From the NCBI RefSeq assembly GCF_028748145.1, contig NZ_CP118181.1, positions 565,433 to 629,432 of the forward strand: 64,000 bases of DNA, given 5' to 3'. The position numbers were made by a program, and so were the translations under genes. The DNA comes from Entomospira culicis (GTDB lineage: Bacteria; Spirochaetota; Spirochaetia; WRBN01). Shown here piece after piece: positions 43,059-51,875 of this stretch (the stretch's first letter is position 1; each line of letters opens with the position of its first letter). A model generated the notes under the pieces. It was given only the letters and a program-made list of their open reading frames with translations, was not told the DNA's origin and did no database searches.

Positions 43059-44603
43059 ATGTTCTGTTTTCAATGTGAGCAAACGGCAACAAATGGTTGT
43101 AAAACTGTCGGTGTTTGCGGTAAAGATGATTTGTTGGCAAACAAACAAGATGAACTCTTAGCGACAGCGATTATGTTGGCTAAGGAGTATTGTGATGCGC
43201 CTAACCCTGAGGTATCTGCATTATTACAAGATGCTCTTTTTGTTACCGTAACTAACGTAAGTTTTGATAAGCAACACGTAGAGGATTGGATCAATTTACT
43301 AAAACGTTACAGTCATAATATGGATAATACCTTTTCTATGACCGAAATCTGGCAAGCTTCAGAGGATGAGCGGAGCTTAAAATCGCTCCTTATTTTTGGG
43401 TTAAAGGGCTTAGCTGCTTATGCTCATCATGCGCGTGTTCTAGGAATGAGTGATCAGGAAGTAGATCACTTCTTTTACGAGGCACTTGCTATTTTGCCTG
43501 AATCACTATCTTTGGATCAACTCTTGGGATTAAATCTTAAATGTGGTGAGGTAAATCTTAGGTGTATGCAGTTATTAGATCAGGGGCATTATGAGCATTT
43601 TGGTCACCCTTTCCCAGCAAGCGTATCGATGAGAGTGGAAGCTGGTCCTTTTATTGTTATTAGTGGACATGATATGCAAGATCTTTATCTCCTGTTACAG
43701 CAAACAGAAGGCAAAGGTATTGCTATTTATACGCATGGTGAGATGCTACCTGCTCATGGTTATCCTAAGTTGCGTGCTTTTAAGCACCTTAAAGGGCACT
43801 TTGGTACGGCTTGGCAAAACCAGCAATCTGAATTCTCTCATTTGCCTGCACCGATTCTTTTTACGACTAATTGTATTATGCCGGTAAAGAAGAGTTATGA
43901 AGATAGAGTCTTTACAACTTCGCTCGTTGCTTACCCAAACATGGTGCATATTGATGGTAAAAAGGATTTTACTGCGCTTATTGATAAAGCCTTGGCTTTA
44001 GGGGGATTTGATGATCCTCAACTCTTTACGGGTATTAATGGCGGTAGTGAGCTTACTACAGGATTTGGGCATCATGCAGTTAATCAAAGTATGGATGCTG
44101 TAGTTGATGCCATTAAAGCCGGTGATTTAAAACATATTTTCTTAGTAGGAGGGTGTGATGGGGCTAAAACAGGACGAAACTATTATACACAACTGGTGCA
44201 AGCCTTGCCTAAAGACGTGCTCACCCTTACCTTGGCGTGCGGTAAATTTCGATTTAATGATATAGATTTTGGTAAGATTGGTGATTTACCAAGGCTCTTA
44301 GATGTTGGTCAATGTAATGATGCGTATGGTGCGATTAATATTGCCTTAAGTTTATCAAATCGGCTTCATTGTTCGGTTGATGAGCTACCATTAACTTTTG
44401 TACTCTCTTGGTATGAACAGAAAGCGGTAGTGGTTCTGTTAACGTTGTTACATTTGAATATTAAAAATATCTATCTTGGTCCCACTTTGCCTCTATTTTT
44501 ATCTCCTAATGTGTTAGATGTTTTAGTACAAAAGTGGCAAATTAAGGCTATTAGTACAGTAGAAGCGGATTTAAAGCAGATGTATCCTCAAGAGATCATT
44601 TAG
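43059..44603 (+). CDS. hcp: hybrid cluster protein (hydroxylamine/NO reductase)
   Basis: 514-residue iron-sulfur protein that protects against nitric oxide/hydroxylamine stress in anaerobes. N-terminal cysteines are MFCFQCEQTATNGCKTVGVCGK, spacing C-x2-C-x7-C-x5-C, the anaerobe type. The hybrid-cluster ligand segments include NGGSELTTGFGHHAV, VGGCDGAKTGRNYY, LACGKFRFND and DVGQCNDAYGA. The ATG has TTGGAGGA upstream. Divergent from the Crp/Fnr regulator, which probably activates it from the palindrome at 42984-42999. Confidence 0.95.
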   Translation: MFCFQCEQTATNGCKTVGVCGKDDLLANKQDELLATAIMLAKEYCDAPNPEVSALLQDALFVTVTNVSFDKQHVEDWINLLKRYSHNMDNTFSMTEIWQASEDERSLKSLLIFGLKGLAAYAHHARVLGMSDQEVDHFFYEALAILPESLSLDQLLGLNLKCGEVNLRCMQLLDQGHYEHFGHPFPASVSMRVEAGPFIVISGHDMQDLYLLLQQTEGKGIAIYTHGEMLPAHGYPKLRAFKHLKGHFGTAWQNQQSEFSHLPAPILFTTNCIMPVKKSYEDRVFTTSLVAYPNMVHIDGKKDFTALIDKALALGGFDDPQLFTGINGGSELTTGFGHHAVNQSMDAVVDAIKAGDLKHIFLVGGCDGAKTGRNYYTQLVQALPKDVLTLTLACGKFRFNDIDFGKIGDLPRLLDVGQCNDAYGAINIALSLSNRLHCSVDELPLTFVLSWYEQKAVVVLLTLLHLNIKNIYLGPTLPLFLSPNVLDVLVQKWQIKAISTVEADLKQMYPQEII

Positions 44604-44879
44604 TTTTTATTTATCCAATTTTGATGGATGATGCCTTTGTCTTGGGGCTGAATGATTATCTGTAAGAGCATTGTTTAAAAGATAATAAATTTCTATAATG
44701 GGAGATGTGTATGTGAGATGTATGCACCTTCCATTATATATTTTACGGGGATCAGGTATTGTCGTGGTAATTTTTTTCATGTATGAACCGATAGAATTCT
44801 TGAGAATATGTATGGCATCAAGTAGGTAAAATTTATCAAAATAAAAATATTAATAGAATTATACACTAAGGGAGGTAAC
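44604..44879. other. intergenic region, nothing recognised
   Basis: 276 bases, AT-rich, between hcp and the racemase gene. No RNA gene, repeat or clear reading frame seen. AAGGGAGGTAAC at its end is the ribosome site of the next gene; TAGAAT or TATACA near 44855-44865 could be its -10. Confidence 0.4.
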
Positions 44880-45578
44880 ATGAGGAAGATTGGTCTGTTG
44901 GGTGGCATGAGTTGGGAGAGTACGTTGGTTTATTACAAGTTGATTAACGAGGCGGTGGCAAAGGAGTTGGGTGGGCTTCATTCGGCGAAGATTTTGCTCT
45001 CTAGTGTCGATTTTGCCGAGATTGCCGAGCTTCAAGCGCGGGGGGATTGGCAAAAGAGTGGAGAAATCCTTGCCGAAGAAGCTAGCCTCTTGGCGCAGGC
45101 TGGTGCTGATGTTATTGCGATATGTACGAATACCATGCATAAGGTTGCACCGAGAGTTAGCGCGCAACTATCGATTCCGCTGTTACATATTGCGCAAGCC
45201 AGCGCCGACAAGCTCTTAGCCGAGGGGGTTTCGCGGGTGCTCTTGTTGGGTACGAAGTACACCATGACGCAAGATTTTTATCGCGAGGCATTGGAGCAGG
45301 CAGGGCTTACGGTTTTTGTGCCGTCAGCCGAGCAGATGGACGTGGTGCATCATATTATCTATACCGAGCTTTGTCTTGGGATGATCCAAGCGTCTTCGCG
45401 TAAGCAACTGCAAGATCTGATTGAGCAGATGCGTCCGCAGGGGGTGCAAGGCGTGTTACTGGCATGTACCGAGCTTGGCTTATTGCTATCTCCCCAAGAC
45501 GTATCGATACCACTGTTTGATACCACGGTTATCCATGCGCAGGCGATTGCCACCTACGCGCTGGAGAAGAAAGCTTAA
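44880..45578 (+). CDS. aspartate/glutamate racemase family protein
   Basis: 232-residue cofactor-independent racemase (YgeA/RacD type). Both active-site cysteines are present: CTNTMHK (about Cys 82) and ACTELGLLL (about Cys 195), with the N-terminal signature GLLGGMSWESTLVYYK. It probably makes D-amino acids for peptidoglycan or amino-acid turnover; Asp versus Glu versus broader specificity cannot be decided. Strong ribosome site AAGGGAGGTAAC. Confidence 0.9.
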   Translation: MRKIGLLGGMSWESTLVYYKLINEAVAKELGGLHSAKILLSSVDFAEIAELQARGDWQKSGEILAEEASLLAQAGADVIAICTNTMHKVAPRVSAQLSIPLLHIAQASADKLLAEGVSRVLLLGTKYTMTQDFYREALEQAGLTVFVPSAEQMDVVHHIIYTELCLGMIQASSRKQLQDLIEQMRPQGVQGVLLACTELGLLLSPQDVSIPLFDTTVIHAQAIATYALEKKA

Positions 45579-45658
45579 GATAAATTTAGATCTTCTTTAA
45601 AGTAGCCGATAGATAATATAGCAAAGAATAGAGAAATTGTTCGACAAGGAGAAGAAGC

Positions 45659-46144
45659 ATGGGACTATTACCCGTAGTGTATGACTATTTTGTAGAAAAA
45701 GGAGGGCGTCCGCCACTGGTGATTGTTACGCAGATGGATCGGGCGCTCTTTAGTGAGGGCTATGCCATGGAGTATCAATTACAAATTTTTTATGACGATG
45801 GCGAGGTGGATTCGCTTTTGAGTTTTGATCAGGAGAAGGTCAAAGAGATTGTCACCTATCTTAGTGAAATTAAGCAAGAGGGCGAGACAAAGATGCTCTA
45901 TGAGGCGAAGAAGTGTTATCTAAAGAATGATCTCAAGCGTACCGACAATGGCTCCCCAATGAATATTATGCAACGTATTGCCTATCTTAATCGCCAGACA
46001 ACCGAGGTGCATCATAGCGATGAGCATGTCTTTATCATCGGCGAGAAGGTCTATCCTAGTTGGAAGGTAGACTTTGCGCGTGGTGGTAGCACCAACTTTT
46101 ATATTGATGGCTCAGTGGAGGCCTACTTCGCTTTTTTACGATAA
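45659..46144 (+). CDS. hypothetical protein
   Basis: 161-residue soluble protein without recognised family. The middle (YAMEYQLQIFYDDGEVDSLLSFDQEKVKEIVTYLSEI) has a beta-alpha pattern that is loosely repeated in the next gene's protein (YLYTIEVYDERGMKESLRLKNNGEF), so the two may be distant relatives working together. AAGGAGAAG precedes the ATG. The next gene follows after 30 bases in the same direction. Confidence 0.65.
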   Translation: MGLLPVVYDYFVEKGGRPPLVIVTQMDRALFSEGYAMEYQLQIFYDDGEVDSLLSFDQEKVKEIVTYLSEIKQEGETKMLYEAKKCYLKNDLKRTDNGSPMNIMQRIAYLNRQTTEVHHSDEHVFIIGEKVYPSWKVDFARGGSTNFYIDGSVEAYFAFLR

Positions 46145-46174
46145 AAATCTAGGATTTAGGAGAAAGAGAATAGC

Positions 46175-47011
46175 ATGAATGATGATATTGATTTTAGTCA
46201 ATTTGTATTGGAGCAATTAGCCGAAGATTGGCGTGCGTATGCAGAGCTAGAAAATGATGATATAACCGTGGAGATCGTCGATGCGATTATCGCCTCGATG
46301 GACGATGCAGGGGTTAATAATGAACTAACAATGCGAGGCAAATTCTATTTAACAAAGCTGGATAAAAATTGGCGTGAGGTGGCTATTAAGAGTATCCCTG
46401 CTGATCTTTTAAATAAAGAGATGCTATTGGCGGTGCGTCGTCAGTTGCGTGAGGGTAGTACCCCCGTGGCCAGTGTGGTAAGTGAGCCTGTCGCGCAAAC
46501 GATCAGCACGCCTGCACCGGTGGTAACTCCTGCGCTACCCACCTTTAAACCACTGCAACAAACGGGGGTCTCGGCGCTTTTTTATAATCGATTAGTTGCG
46601 CATTTGGAGGAAGAGCAGTCGCTACCGCCGGTGATTCGTCTCTACAAAACAGTTTCGGACTTTGGTTATCTTTACACCATTGAGGTATACGACGAGCGAG
46701 GCATGAAGGAGTCGTTACGTCTGAAGAATAATGGCGAATTTTACGATACGGTGGCAACTCTGTTAGACGCCTTGGCTCGTTATGGCACCTACTCGCGCCA
46801 AGAGCAAGTCTATACCCACCTTGAGGTCTTAAAAATGGCCAAGACCCAAGAGCGCAGTACCTATCAAGATGAGATGGAAGATCGCGTGCTCTATATTAAT
46901 GTAAAAAAGACCGAGCAAGAGCAGAGTCGTTATCGCAACAGCTATCAACAAGTGATTATCAAATTTTTACAGGAAAATTGGTACGTGAGCTTTTATTATC
47001 AGAGCAAATAA
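46175..47011 (+). CDS. hypothetical protein
   Basis: 278-residue soluble protein with an acidic N-terminal helical region, a Pro/Thr/Val-rich linker (about residues 103-127) and a C-terminal domain rich in Tyr, Gln and charged residues. No family recognised. Likely co-transcribed with the gene upstream; a good hairpin terminator follows 36 bases after the stop. Confidence 0.65.
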   Translation: MNDDIDFSQFVLEQLAEDWRAYAELENDDITVEIVDAIIASMDDAGVNNELTMRGKFYLTKLDKNWREVAIKSIPADLLNKEMLLAVRRQLREGSTPVASVVSEPVAQTISTPAPVVTPALPTFKPLQQTGVSALFYNRLVAHLEEEQSLPPVIRLYKTVSDFGYLYTIEVYDERGMKESLRLKNNGEFYDTVATLLDALARYGTYSRQEQVYTHLEVLKMAKTQERSTYQDEMEDRVLYINVKKTEQEQSRYRNSYQQVIIKFLQENWYVSFYYQSK

Positions 47012-47046
47012 GCGGGCATCTAGCCTTGTATACCAAGTGTATAAAA

Positions 47047-47075
47047 AACCAGATAAGTCATCTATCTGGTTTTTT
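47047..47075 (+). terminator. rho-independent terminator
   Basis: Nine-bp stem AACCAGATA (47047-47055) / TATCTGGTT (47063-47071), 7-base loop, then a T run. Confidence 0.85.
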
Positions 47076-47110
47076 ATGTAATAGTATTTTTCTGTGCTAT
47101 CCTCTATATA

Positions 47111-47139
47111 TTGTCATCCTCTGATTTTTATGCTATAGT
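47111..47139 (+). promoter_or_regulatory. promoter of the TPR gene pair
   Basis: TTGTCA (47111-47116), 17 bp, TATAGT (47134-47139); AAGGGGG lies before the ATG at 47159. Confidence 0.65.
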
Positions 47140-47158
47140 AAGATAAGGGGGATACCGT

Positions 47159-49156
47159 ATGATGGATTGTCCAAATATAGAAATTGTCGAGCAGATGTCG
47201 CACCAAGGGCTACTGGAGATGGCTGAATGTTATGCCGAAATGGGCGAGTATCGCCAAGCCATCGAATACTATCAACAAGGGCTACCCCTAGAACCAGAGA
47301 ATAGCGATGTTTTGAACAAATTAGGGGTCGCTTATTATGAACTAGAGGCGTACGAAGAGGCCAAGGAGTATTTTTTACGCGCACTAAGCCTAGAGCCAGA
47401 GAGTGTTAAATTTTTGCGTAACCTAGGATTAACTTATAGAAAGTTAGAGCGCTATGAAGAAGCACGCGACTATTATCAGCGTGCCTTGGCCATTGCTCCT
47501 GATGATAGCAATGCGTTAAATGGTTTAGGCGATGCCCTTTATTATTTAAATCAGTATGAAGAGGCGAAGGAGTATTTTTTACGCGCACTAAGCCTAGAGC
47601 CAGAGAGTGCTGAATTTTTGTACAACGTAGGCGTGGTTTACAGAGAGTTAGAGCGCTACGACGAGGCTCTACTCTATTTTCAGCGAGCGTTGGCGGTTGC
47701 GCCTGATGATGTGCGGATTTTAAATGGATTAGGTATTTTTTACGAAAGGCTCACGCGCTATGACGAGGCGCTAGCCTATCACGAGCGAGCGTTAGCCGTT
47801 GATCCTGATGATGCAAACACTTTATATCACCTCGGTACTACCCATTATCAGTTAGAGCATTATGATGAAGCGATACGCTATTTTCAGCGAGCCTTAGCCG
47901 TTGATCCAGACGATGTGGCTATTTTAAATGGATTAGGCGTTACGCATAGAGAGCTGATGCGTTATGAGGAGGCGATAGCTTATTATCAGCAAGCCATGGC
48001 GATCGATGCGGAATATTTTTATGCATTATATAATCTCGCTAGGCTCTATGAAGAGTTAGGTAGGTATAGCGAGGCGATAGCGTATTACGAGCGGGCCTTA
48101 GCCGTTGATCCTGATAATGTGGATGCGTTAAACGAATTAGGCATTGTCTATAAAAAGCTAGAGCGTTATGAGGAGGCGATAGCCTATTATCAGCGAGCGT
48201 TGGCGGTTGATGCGGAGTATTTTTATGCGTTGTACAATCTCGCTAGGCTCTATAAAGAGTTAGGTAGGTATCGCGAGGCGATACCGTATTACGAGCGTGC
48301 CTTAGCGGTTGAGCCAGAGGATGTGGATATCTTATATAATCTTGGTTGGGTGCTCTATCGTGATCAGTCATTTGATGCGTCGGTGGAGACCTACCATCAG
48401 CTTATCAGCCTCGATCCAGAGCATCTTGATGGCTTGAACATGTTAGGTATTCTCTATGCTATGGCCATGAGGTACGATGAGGCGATAGCCTATTATCAGC
48501 GAGCGCTGGCCGTTGATCCACAATATAGATATGCTCTGCATAACTTAGCAGGCACCTATTATCGCTTAGGGCGCTATGCCGAGGCGATTGCCTGCTATGA
48601 GCAACTTGTCGTGATTGACCCGATGAATGAGGAGGCCTGGCTTACTCTAGGCTCTACTTACACGAGGGAAGATCGCCACGCTGAGGCACTGGTTGCTTAT
48701 GCACGTTGGATCTCTATCGAGAAAGAAGATCCCCTGATCTGCACCCCAGTAATCACCACAGAGATGTCGCCTCAAGCATGGATAGAGGCGGGGGATTGTT
48801 ATGCGATGAGTGGATTTTTTTACCCCGCCATTAGCGCCTATCAGCAAGCATTAGCCTTAGCTGGAGAGAGCTCCGAAGTTTTGCATAGTGTAGGGTTTGT
48901 GTACGGATGGCTAGAGATGCATGATGAAGCAATAGCCTATTATCAGCGAGCGTTGGCAGTTGATCCGCAATATAGAGATGCGCTTTATAGCTTAGCAAGT
49001 ACCTATTATCAGCTAGGGCGCTATGCCGAGGCGATAGCCTGCTATGAGCAACTTGTAGCAATAGAGCCAGAGAATAGCGATGCTGCAACCACTATTGTAA
49101 GGCTTAGGTTGCTTATGGAGGAGAAAGGGATAGGAGAAGACGATGCAAAGGGATAA
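47159..49156 (+). CDS. tetratricopeptide repeat protein
   Basis: 665-residue protein made almost entirely of about 18 TPR units of 34 residues (for example RYEEAIAYYQRALAVDPDNVDALNELGIVYKKLE). No signal peptide or catalytic domain, so it is a cytoplasmic scaffold. The repeats are very similar to one another at DNA level, which favours recombination. Its end overlaps the next TPR gene by 14 bases. About 410 bases (48175-48587) are nearly identical to a block in that gene. The partner proteins are unknown. Confidence 0.88.
   Translation: MMDCPNIEIVEQMSHQGLLEMAECYAEMGEYRQAIEYYQQGLPLEPENSDVLNKLGVAYYELEAYEEAKEYFLRALSLEPESVKFLRNLGLTYRKLERYEEARDYYQRALAIAPDDSNALNGLGDALYYLNQYEEAKEYFLRALSLEPESAEFLYNVGVVYRELERYDEALLYFQRALAVAPDDVRILNGLGIFYERLTRYDEALAYHERALAVDPDDANTLYHLGTTHYQLEHYDEAIRYFQRALAVDPDDVAILNGLGVTHRELMRYEEAIAYYQQAMAIDAEYFYALYNLARLYEELGRYSEAIAYYERALAVDPDNVDALNELGIVYKKLERYEEAIAYYQRALAVDAEYFYALYNLARLYKELGRYREAIPYYERALAVEPEDVDILYNLGWVLYRDQSFDASVETYHQLISLDPEHLDGLNMLGILYAMAMRYDEAIAYYQRALAVDPQYRYALHNLAGTYYRLGRYAEAIACYEQLVVIDPMNEEAWLTLGSTYTREDRHAEALVAYARWISIEKEDPLICTPVITTEMSPQAWIEAGDCYAMSGFFYPAISAYQQALALAGESSEVLHSVGFVYGWLEMHDEAIAYYQRALAVDPQYRDALYSLASTYYQLGRYAEAIACYEQLVAIEPENSDAATTIVRLRLLMEEKGIGEDDAKG
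48175..48587 (+). repeat. segment shared with the neighbouring TPR gene, copy 1
   Basis: Nearly identical to about 50245-50657, covering four TPR units (from DAEYFYALYNLARLYKELG to AGTYYRLGRY) with only scattered base changes. Confidence 0.85.
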
Positions 49157-50750
49157 TCCACCAAAGTTAGCAGAAGGGCATGCACTTTATGCAGATAAGG
49201 AGTATGCCAAGGCGGTGGTCTGTTATCGGGAGGCTCTGGCGCAACAGTTTGATGTGAAAGCGTGGTATAATCTTGCTTATGCGTTGGTTCAATTGGGCGA
49301 GTATGCCGAGGCGATTACCGAATATGAGAAGATTGTGGCAGATAACGAGGCATGCTTGAGTTGTTGGGAGAATCTGGCGTACTGTTATACGCAGGTGGAA
49401 GCGTATCAACAGGCGATTGTGATCTACGAACGTTTAGCGAACCTCCAGCCAGAGTTGGGGCGTTGGTATCACTATATTGGCAGAATGTACTTTTATCTGC
49501 AGGAGTATGACCAAGCCATTGGTTATTTCGAGCAAGCTATAGCACGAGATCCTGATGAAGTGGTCAATATGGCGATGTTAGGGCGTAGCTTAGATTTAGC
49601 TGGACGATCGTCGCAAGGGGTGGCTTGGAGCAAAAAGGCGCTTGCCTTAGATAAGGATTGCCTGCCTGCTTACTATCACTTAAGCTCTTGGTATTATCGT
49701 CAGGGCGACTACGTGCAAGCTCTGCCCTATTATCAGGAGTTACTTAGACTTGTTCCCGATGATGTGGTCGCACTTGTCGATATGGGCTATGTATTGATGC
49801 GCCTAGGGCATCTTGAGGAGGGTCTATCTGCCTATCAAGAGGCGTTACGCTTAGAGCCTACAAATACGCAAGCGCTCAATAATATTGGATACTATTATAC
49901 CCACCCTCGGGTGAATCAAGTGGCGCAGGCGCTTTCTTACTATGAGAAATCCTTTGCGTTAGACCCCAATAATGTCCCGGCAATGGCAGGATTGGCTTGG
50001 TGTTATAATGAAGAGGGCAATCATCCGCAGGCAATTGCGCTCTACCAGCGGGCGCTTAGCATCGAGCCAGAGAATATTAATGTCATCTTTCATTTAGCGA
50101 ATTCCTTGCGAGATAGTGAAGAGTATACCGAGGCGATACCCTATTTTCAGCAGGTGCTTGCCTCGGATGATGCTGATGATGAGATGAAGGAGCTGGCGCG
50201 CTCTAACGTAGGTAACTGCTACTATAATCTTGAGCGTTATGACGAGGCGATAGCTTATTATCAGCAAGCCATAGCGATCGATGCGGAATATTTTTATGCA
50301 TTGTATAATCTCGCTAGGCTCTATAAAGAGTTAGGTAGGTATCGCGAGGCGATTGATTATTACGAGCGTGCCTTAGCGGTTGAGCCAGAGGATGTGGATA
50401 TCTTATATAGTCTTGGTTGGGTGCTCTATCGTGATCAGTCATTTGATGCGTCGGTGGAGACCTACCATCAGCTTATCAGCCTCGATCCAAAGCATCTTGA
50501 TGGCTTGAACATGTTAGGTATTCTCTATGCTATGGCCATGAGGTACGATGAGGCGATAGCCTATTATCAGCGAGCGCTGGCCGTTGATCCGCAATATAGA
50601 TATGCTCTGCATAACTTAGCGGGTACCTATTATCGCTTAGGGCGCTACACCGAGGCTATCATCTATTTAGAGCGATTATTGGCGATTGATCCCGACGATA
50701 GCGAGGCACAAAGATTGCTGGCAGAGTGTCAAATATTATTAAAAAAATAG
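49143..50750 (+). CDS. tetratricopeptide repeat protein
   Basis: 535-residue protein of about 14 TPR units, no signal peptide. The start (MQRDNPPKLAEGHALYADKEYAKAVVCY) lies inside the end of the upstream TPR gene, so translation is coupled. The first ~350 residues are diverged TPRs with a WYNLAYALVQLGEYAEA style; residues about 368-505 are almost identical to the upstream protein, a recent copy or gene conversion. Probably forms a partner or variant scaffold. Confidence 0.87.
   Translation: MQRDNPPKLAEGHALYADKEYAKAVVCYREALAQQFDVKAWYNLAYALVQLGEYAEAITEYEKIVADNEACLSCWENLAYCYTQVEAYQQAIVIYERLANLQPELGRWYHYIGRMYFYLQEYDQAIGYFEQAIARDPDEVVNMAMLGRSLDLAGRSSQGVAWSKKALALDKDCLPAYYHLSSWYYRQGDYVQALPYYQELLRLVPDDVVALVDMGYVLMRLGHLEEGLSAYQEALRLEPTNTQALNNIGYYYTHPRVNQVAQALSYYEKSFALDPNNVPAMAGLAWCYNEEGNHPQAIALYQRALSIEPENINVIFHLANSLRDSEEYTEAIPYFQQVLASDDADDEMKELARSNVGNCYYNLERYDEAIAYYQQAIAIDAEYFYALYNLARLYKELGRYREAIDYYERALAVEPEDVDILYSLGWVLYRDQSFDASVETYHQLISLDPKHLDGLNMLGILYAMAMRYDEAIAYYQRALAVDPQYRYALHNLAGTYYRLGRYTEAIIYLERLLAIDPDDSEAQRLLAECQILLKK
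50245..50657 (+). repeat. segment shared with the neighbouring TPR gene, copy 2
   Basis: Nearly identical to 48175-48587. The left edge instead resembles 47964-48050 of the same neighbour (AYYQQAMAIDAEYFYALYN), so the copy is a mosaic. Confidence 0.85.
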
Positions 50751-50765
50751 ACAAAGGATAATAAT

Positions 50766-51416
50766 GTGAATATTAATATACGATTAATAGAAAAGAAGGA
50801 TGCTCCCGCATTGATAGAGGTGGCGCGCGAGGCATTTTGGAATCTCTATCGCCCTGGGGCTGAGGAGCATCTGGTGGTGCACCAAATGTTGCATCATGCC
50901 GATTGGGTGCGCGATGTCTCCTTTCTTATCGAGGTGGATAATGCGATCGTCGGCGCGGTCTTTTATAGCAAAGCCACAGTCGAGCTTCTACACGGTGAGC
51001 CACTCGCCACCCTAGCAATGGGGCCTCTCTGCATCTTGCCTAAGCTACATCGCCAAGGGATGGGTCGACGGTTGATGGAGCACTCGCTAGCCAAGATCAA
51101 AGCGCTGGGCTACCCGCTGATTGTTACACTTGGCTATGACTATCACTATGCACCGTATGGTTTTGTGAGCGCCAAAAAGTACGGTATCTATCTGGAAGAG
51201 GGCATCTACTACAAAGGGCTTCTCGCGCTCGATTTTACGCAAAACGCCGGCAAAAGCTACGCGGGGAAAGTGATATTGTCGGATGTGTTTGCGGTAGACT
51301 CGGATGCTCTTCTCGCCTTCGAGCGCCAATTTCCTGCCAAAGAGAAGGCGGTTTTACCCAGTCAAGCACGCTTCGCCCAAGCGGTGGTCGCCATCGACGA
51401 GGCAGAGTACGAGTAA
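50766..51416 (+). CDS. GNAT family N-acetyltransferase
   Basis: 216-residue acyltransferase starting IRLIEKKDAPALIEVAREAFW. The acetyl-CoA-binding loop is LHRQGMGRRLMEHSLAKIKALG, preceded by LGPLCILPKL-type strand MGPLCILPKLHRQG, and followed by YAPYGFVSAKKYG. Similar to YhbS-type acetyltransferases. A GTG start at 50766 with AAAGGA upstream; the overlapping ATG is out of frame. It follows the TPR genes after 15 bases, probably in the same transcript. Substrate unknown. Confidence 0.87.
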   Translation: MNINIRLIEKKDAPALIEVAREAFWNLYRPGAEEHLVVHQMLHHADWVRDVSFLIEVDNAIVGAVFYSKATVELLHGEPLATLAMGPLCILPKLHRQGMGRRLMEHSLAKIKALGYPLIVTLGYDYHYAPYGFVSAKKYGIYLEEGIYYKGLLALDFTQNAGKSYAGKVILSDVFAVDSDALLAFERQFPAKEKAVLPSQARFAQAVVAIDEAEYE

Positions 51417-51438
51417 GTATCCATGCGAAAAAATATTC

Positions 51439-51467
51439 TTGACAGGTCAAATTTTTGATAGTATATT
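51439..51467 (+). promoter_or_regulatory. promoter of the small membrane protein gene
   Basis: TTGACA (51439-51444), 17 bp, TATATT (51462-51467). Confidence 0.7.
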
Positions 51468-51512
51468 GTAGGTGAAGTGATGAATTCAAACAAAATTTTA
51501 AAGGAGTTGTCT

Positions 51513-51725
51513 ATGTATGATGAAAAACCAGTAATTCAAAGTTTTATTGAAAATTACGAGATTAAGAGTACCGAAGTATCGGAAGAAAGCCGTTCTAAAG
51601 GTGATGGGCATACAATTTGGGCTATAGTGTTGGGGACAGTGGGTATAGGTTTTTGGGGTTTTGCTGGTTATCATGGGGTAAAAGCTGCACGCTATCATGG
51701 TAAGACCTTAGAAAAACGCAAGTAA
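51513..51725 (+). CDS. small single-pass membrane protein
   Basis: 70-residue protein: an acidic cytoplasmic N-terminal part (MYDEKPVIQSFIENYEIKSTEV), one Gly/Trp-rich membrane segment (IWAIVLGTVGIGFWGFAGY) and a basic tail ending EKRK. The ATG at 51513 has AAAGGAG 8 bases upstream; a GTG at 51477 lies in frame but without that site. No family recognised. A consensus promoter precedes it. Confidence 0.65.
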   Translation: MYDEKPVIQSFIENYEIKSTEVSEESRSKGDGHTIWAIVLGTVGIGFWGFAGYHGVKAARYHGKTLEKRK

Positions 51726-51801
51726 TATTTATTTAGATTAATTTTTGTTTCATCACTTTACTTCTTGTATTGTTTCTGTCATAATTTCTCTCCCACCCCT
51801 C

Positions 51802-51830
51802 TTGCACATAATGGCAAAAAAAATTATACT
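51802..51830 (+). promoter_or_regulatory. promoter of fusA
   Basis: TTGCAC (51802-51807), 17 bp, TATACT (51825-51830), leader of about 40 bases. Confidence 0.55.
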
Positions 51831-51875
51831 ATAAGGCATAAAATTAAATCTAAATGAGGTTACTGAAGAAAAACA

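Noticed and set aside
42982-43140. Longer hcpR start at 43140
   Set aside because: It would cover the operator and the hcp promoter and adds about 53 residues unlike Crp/Fnr proteins.
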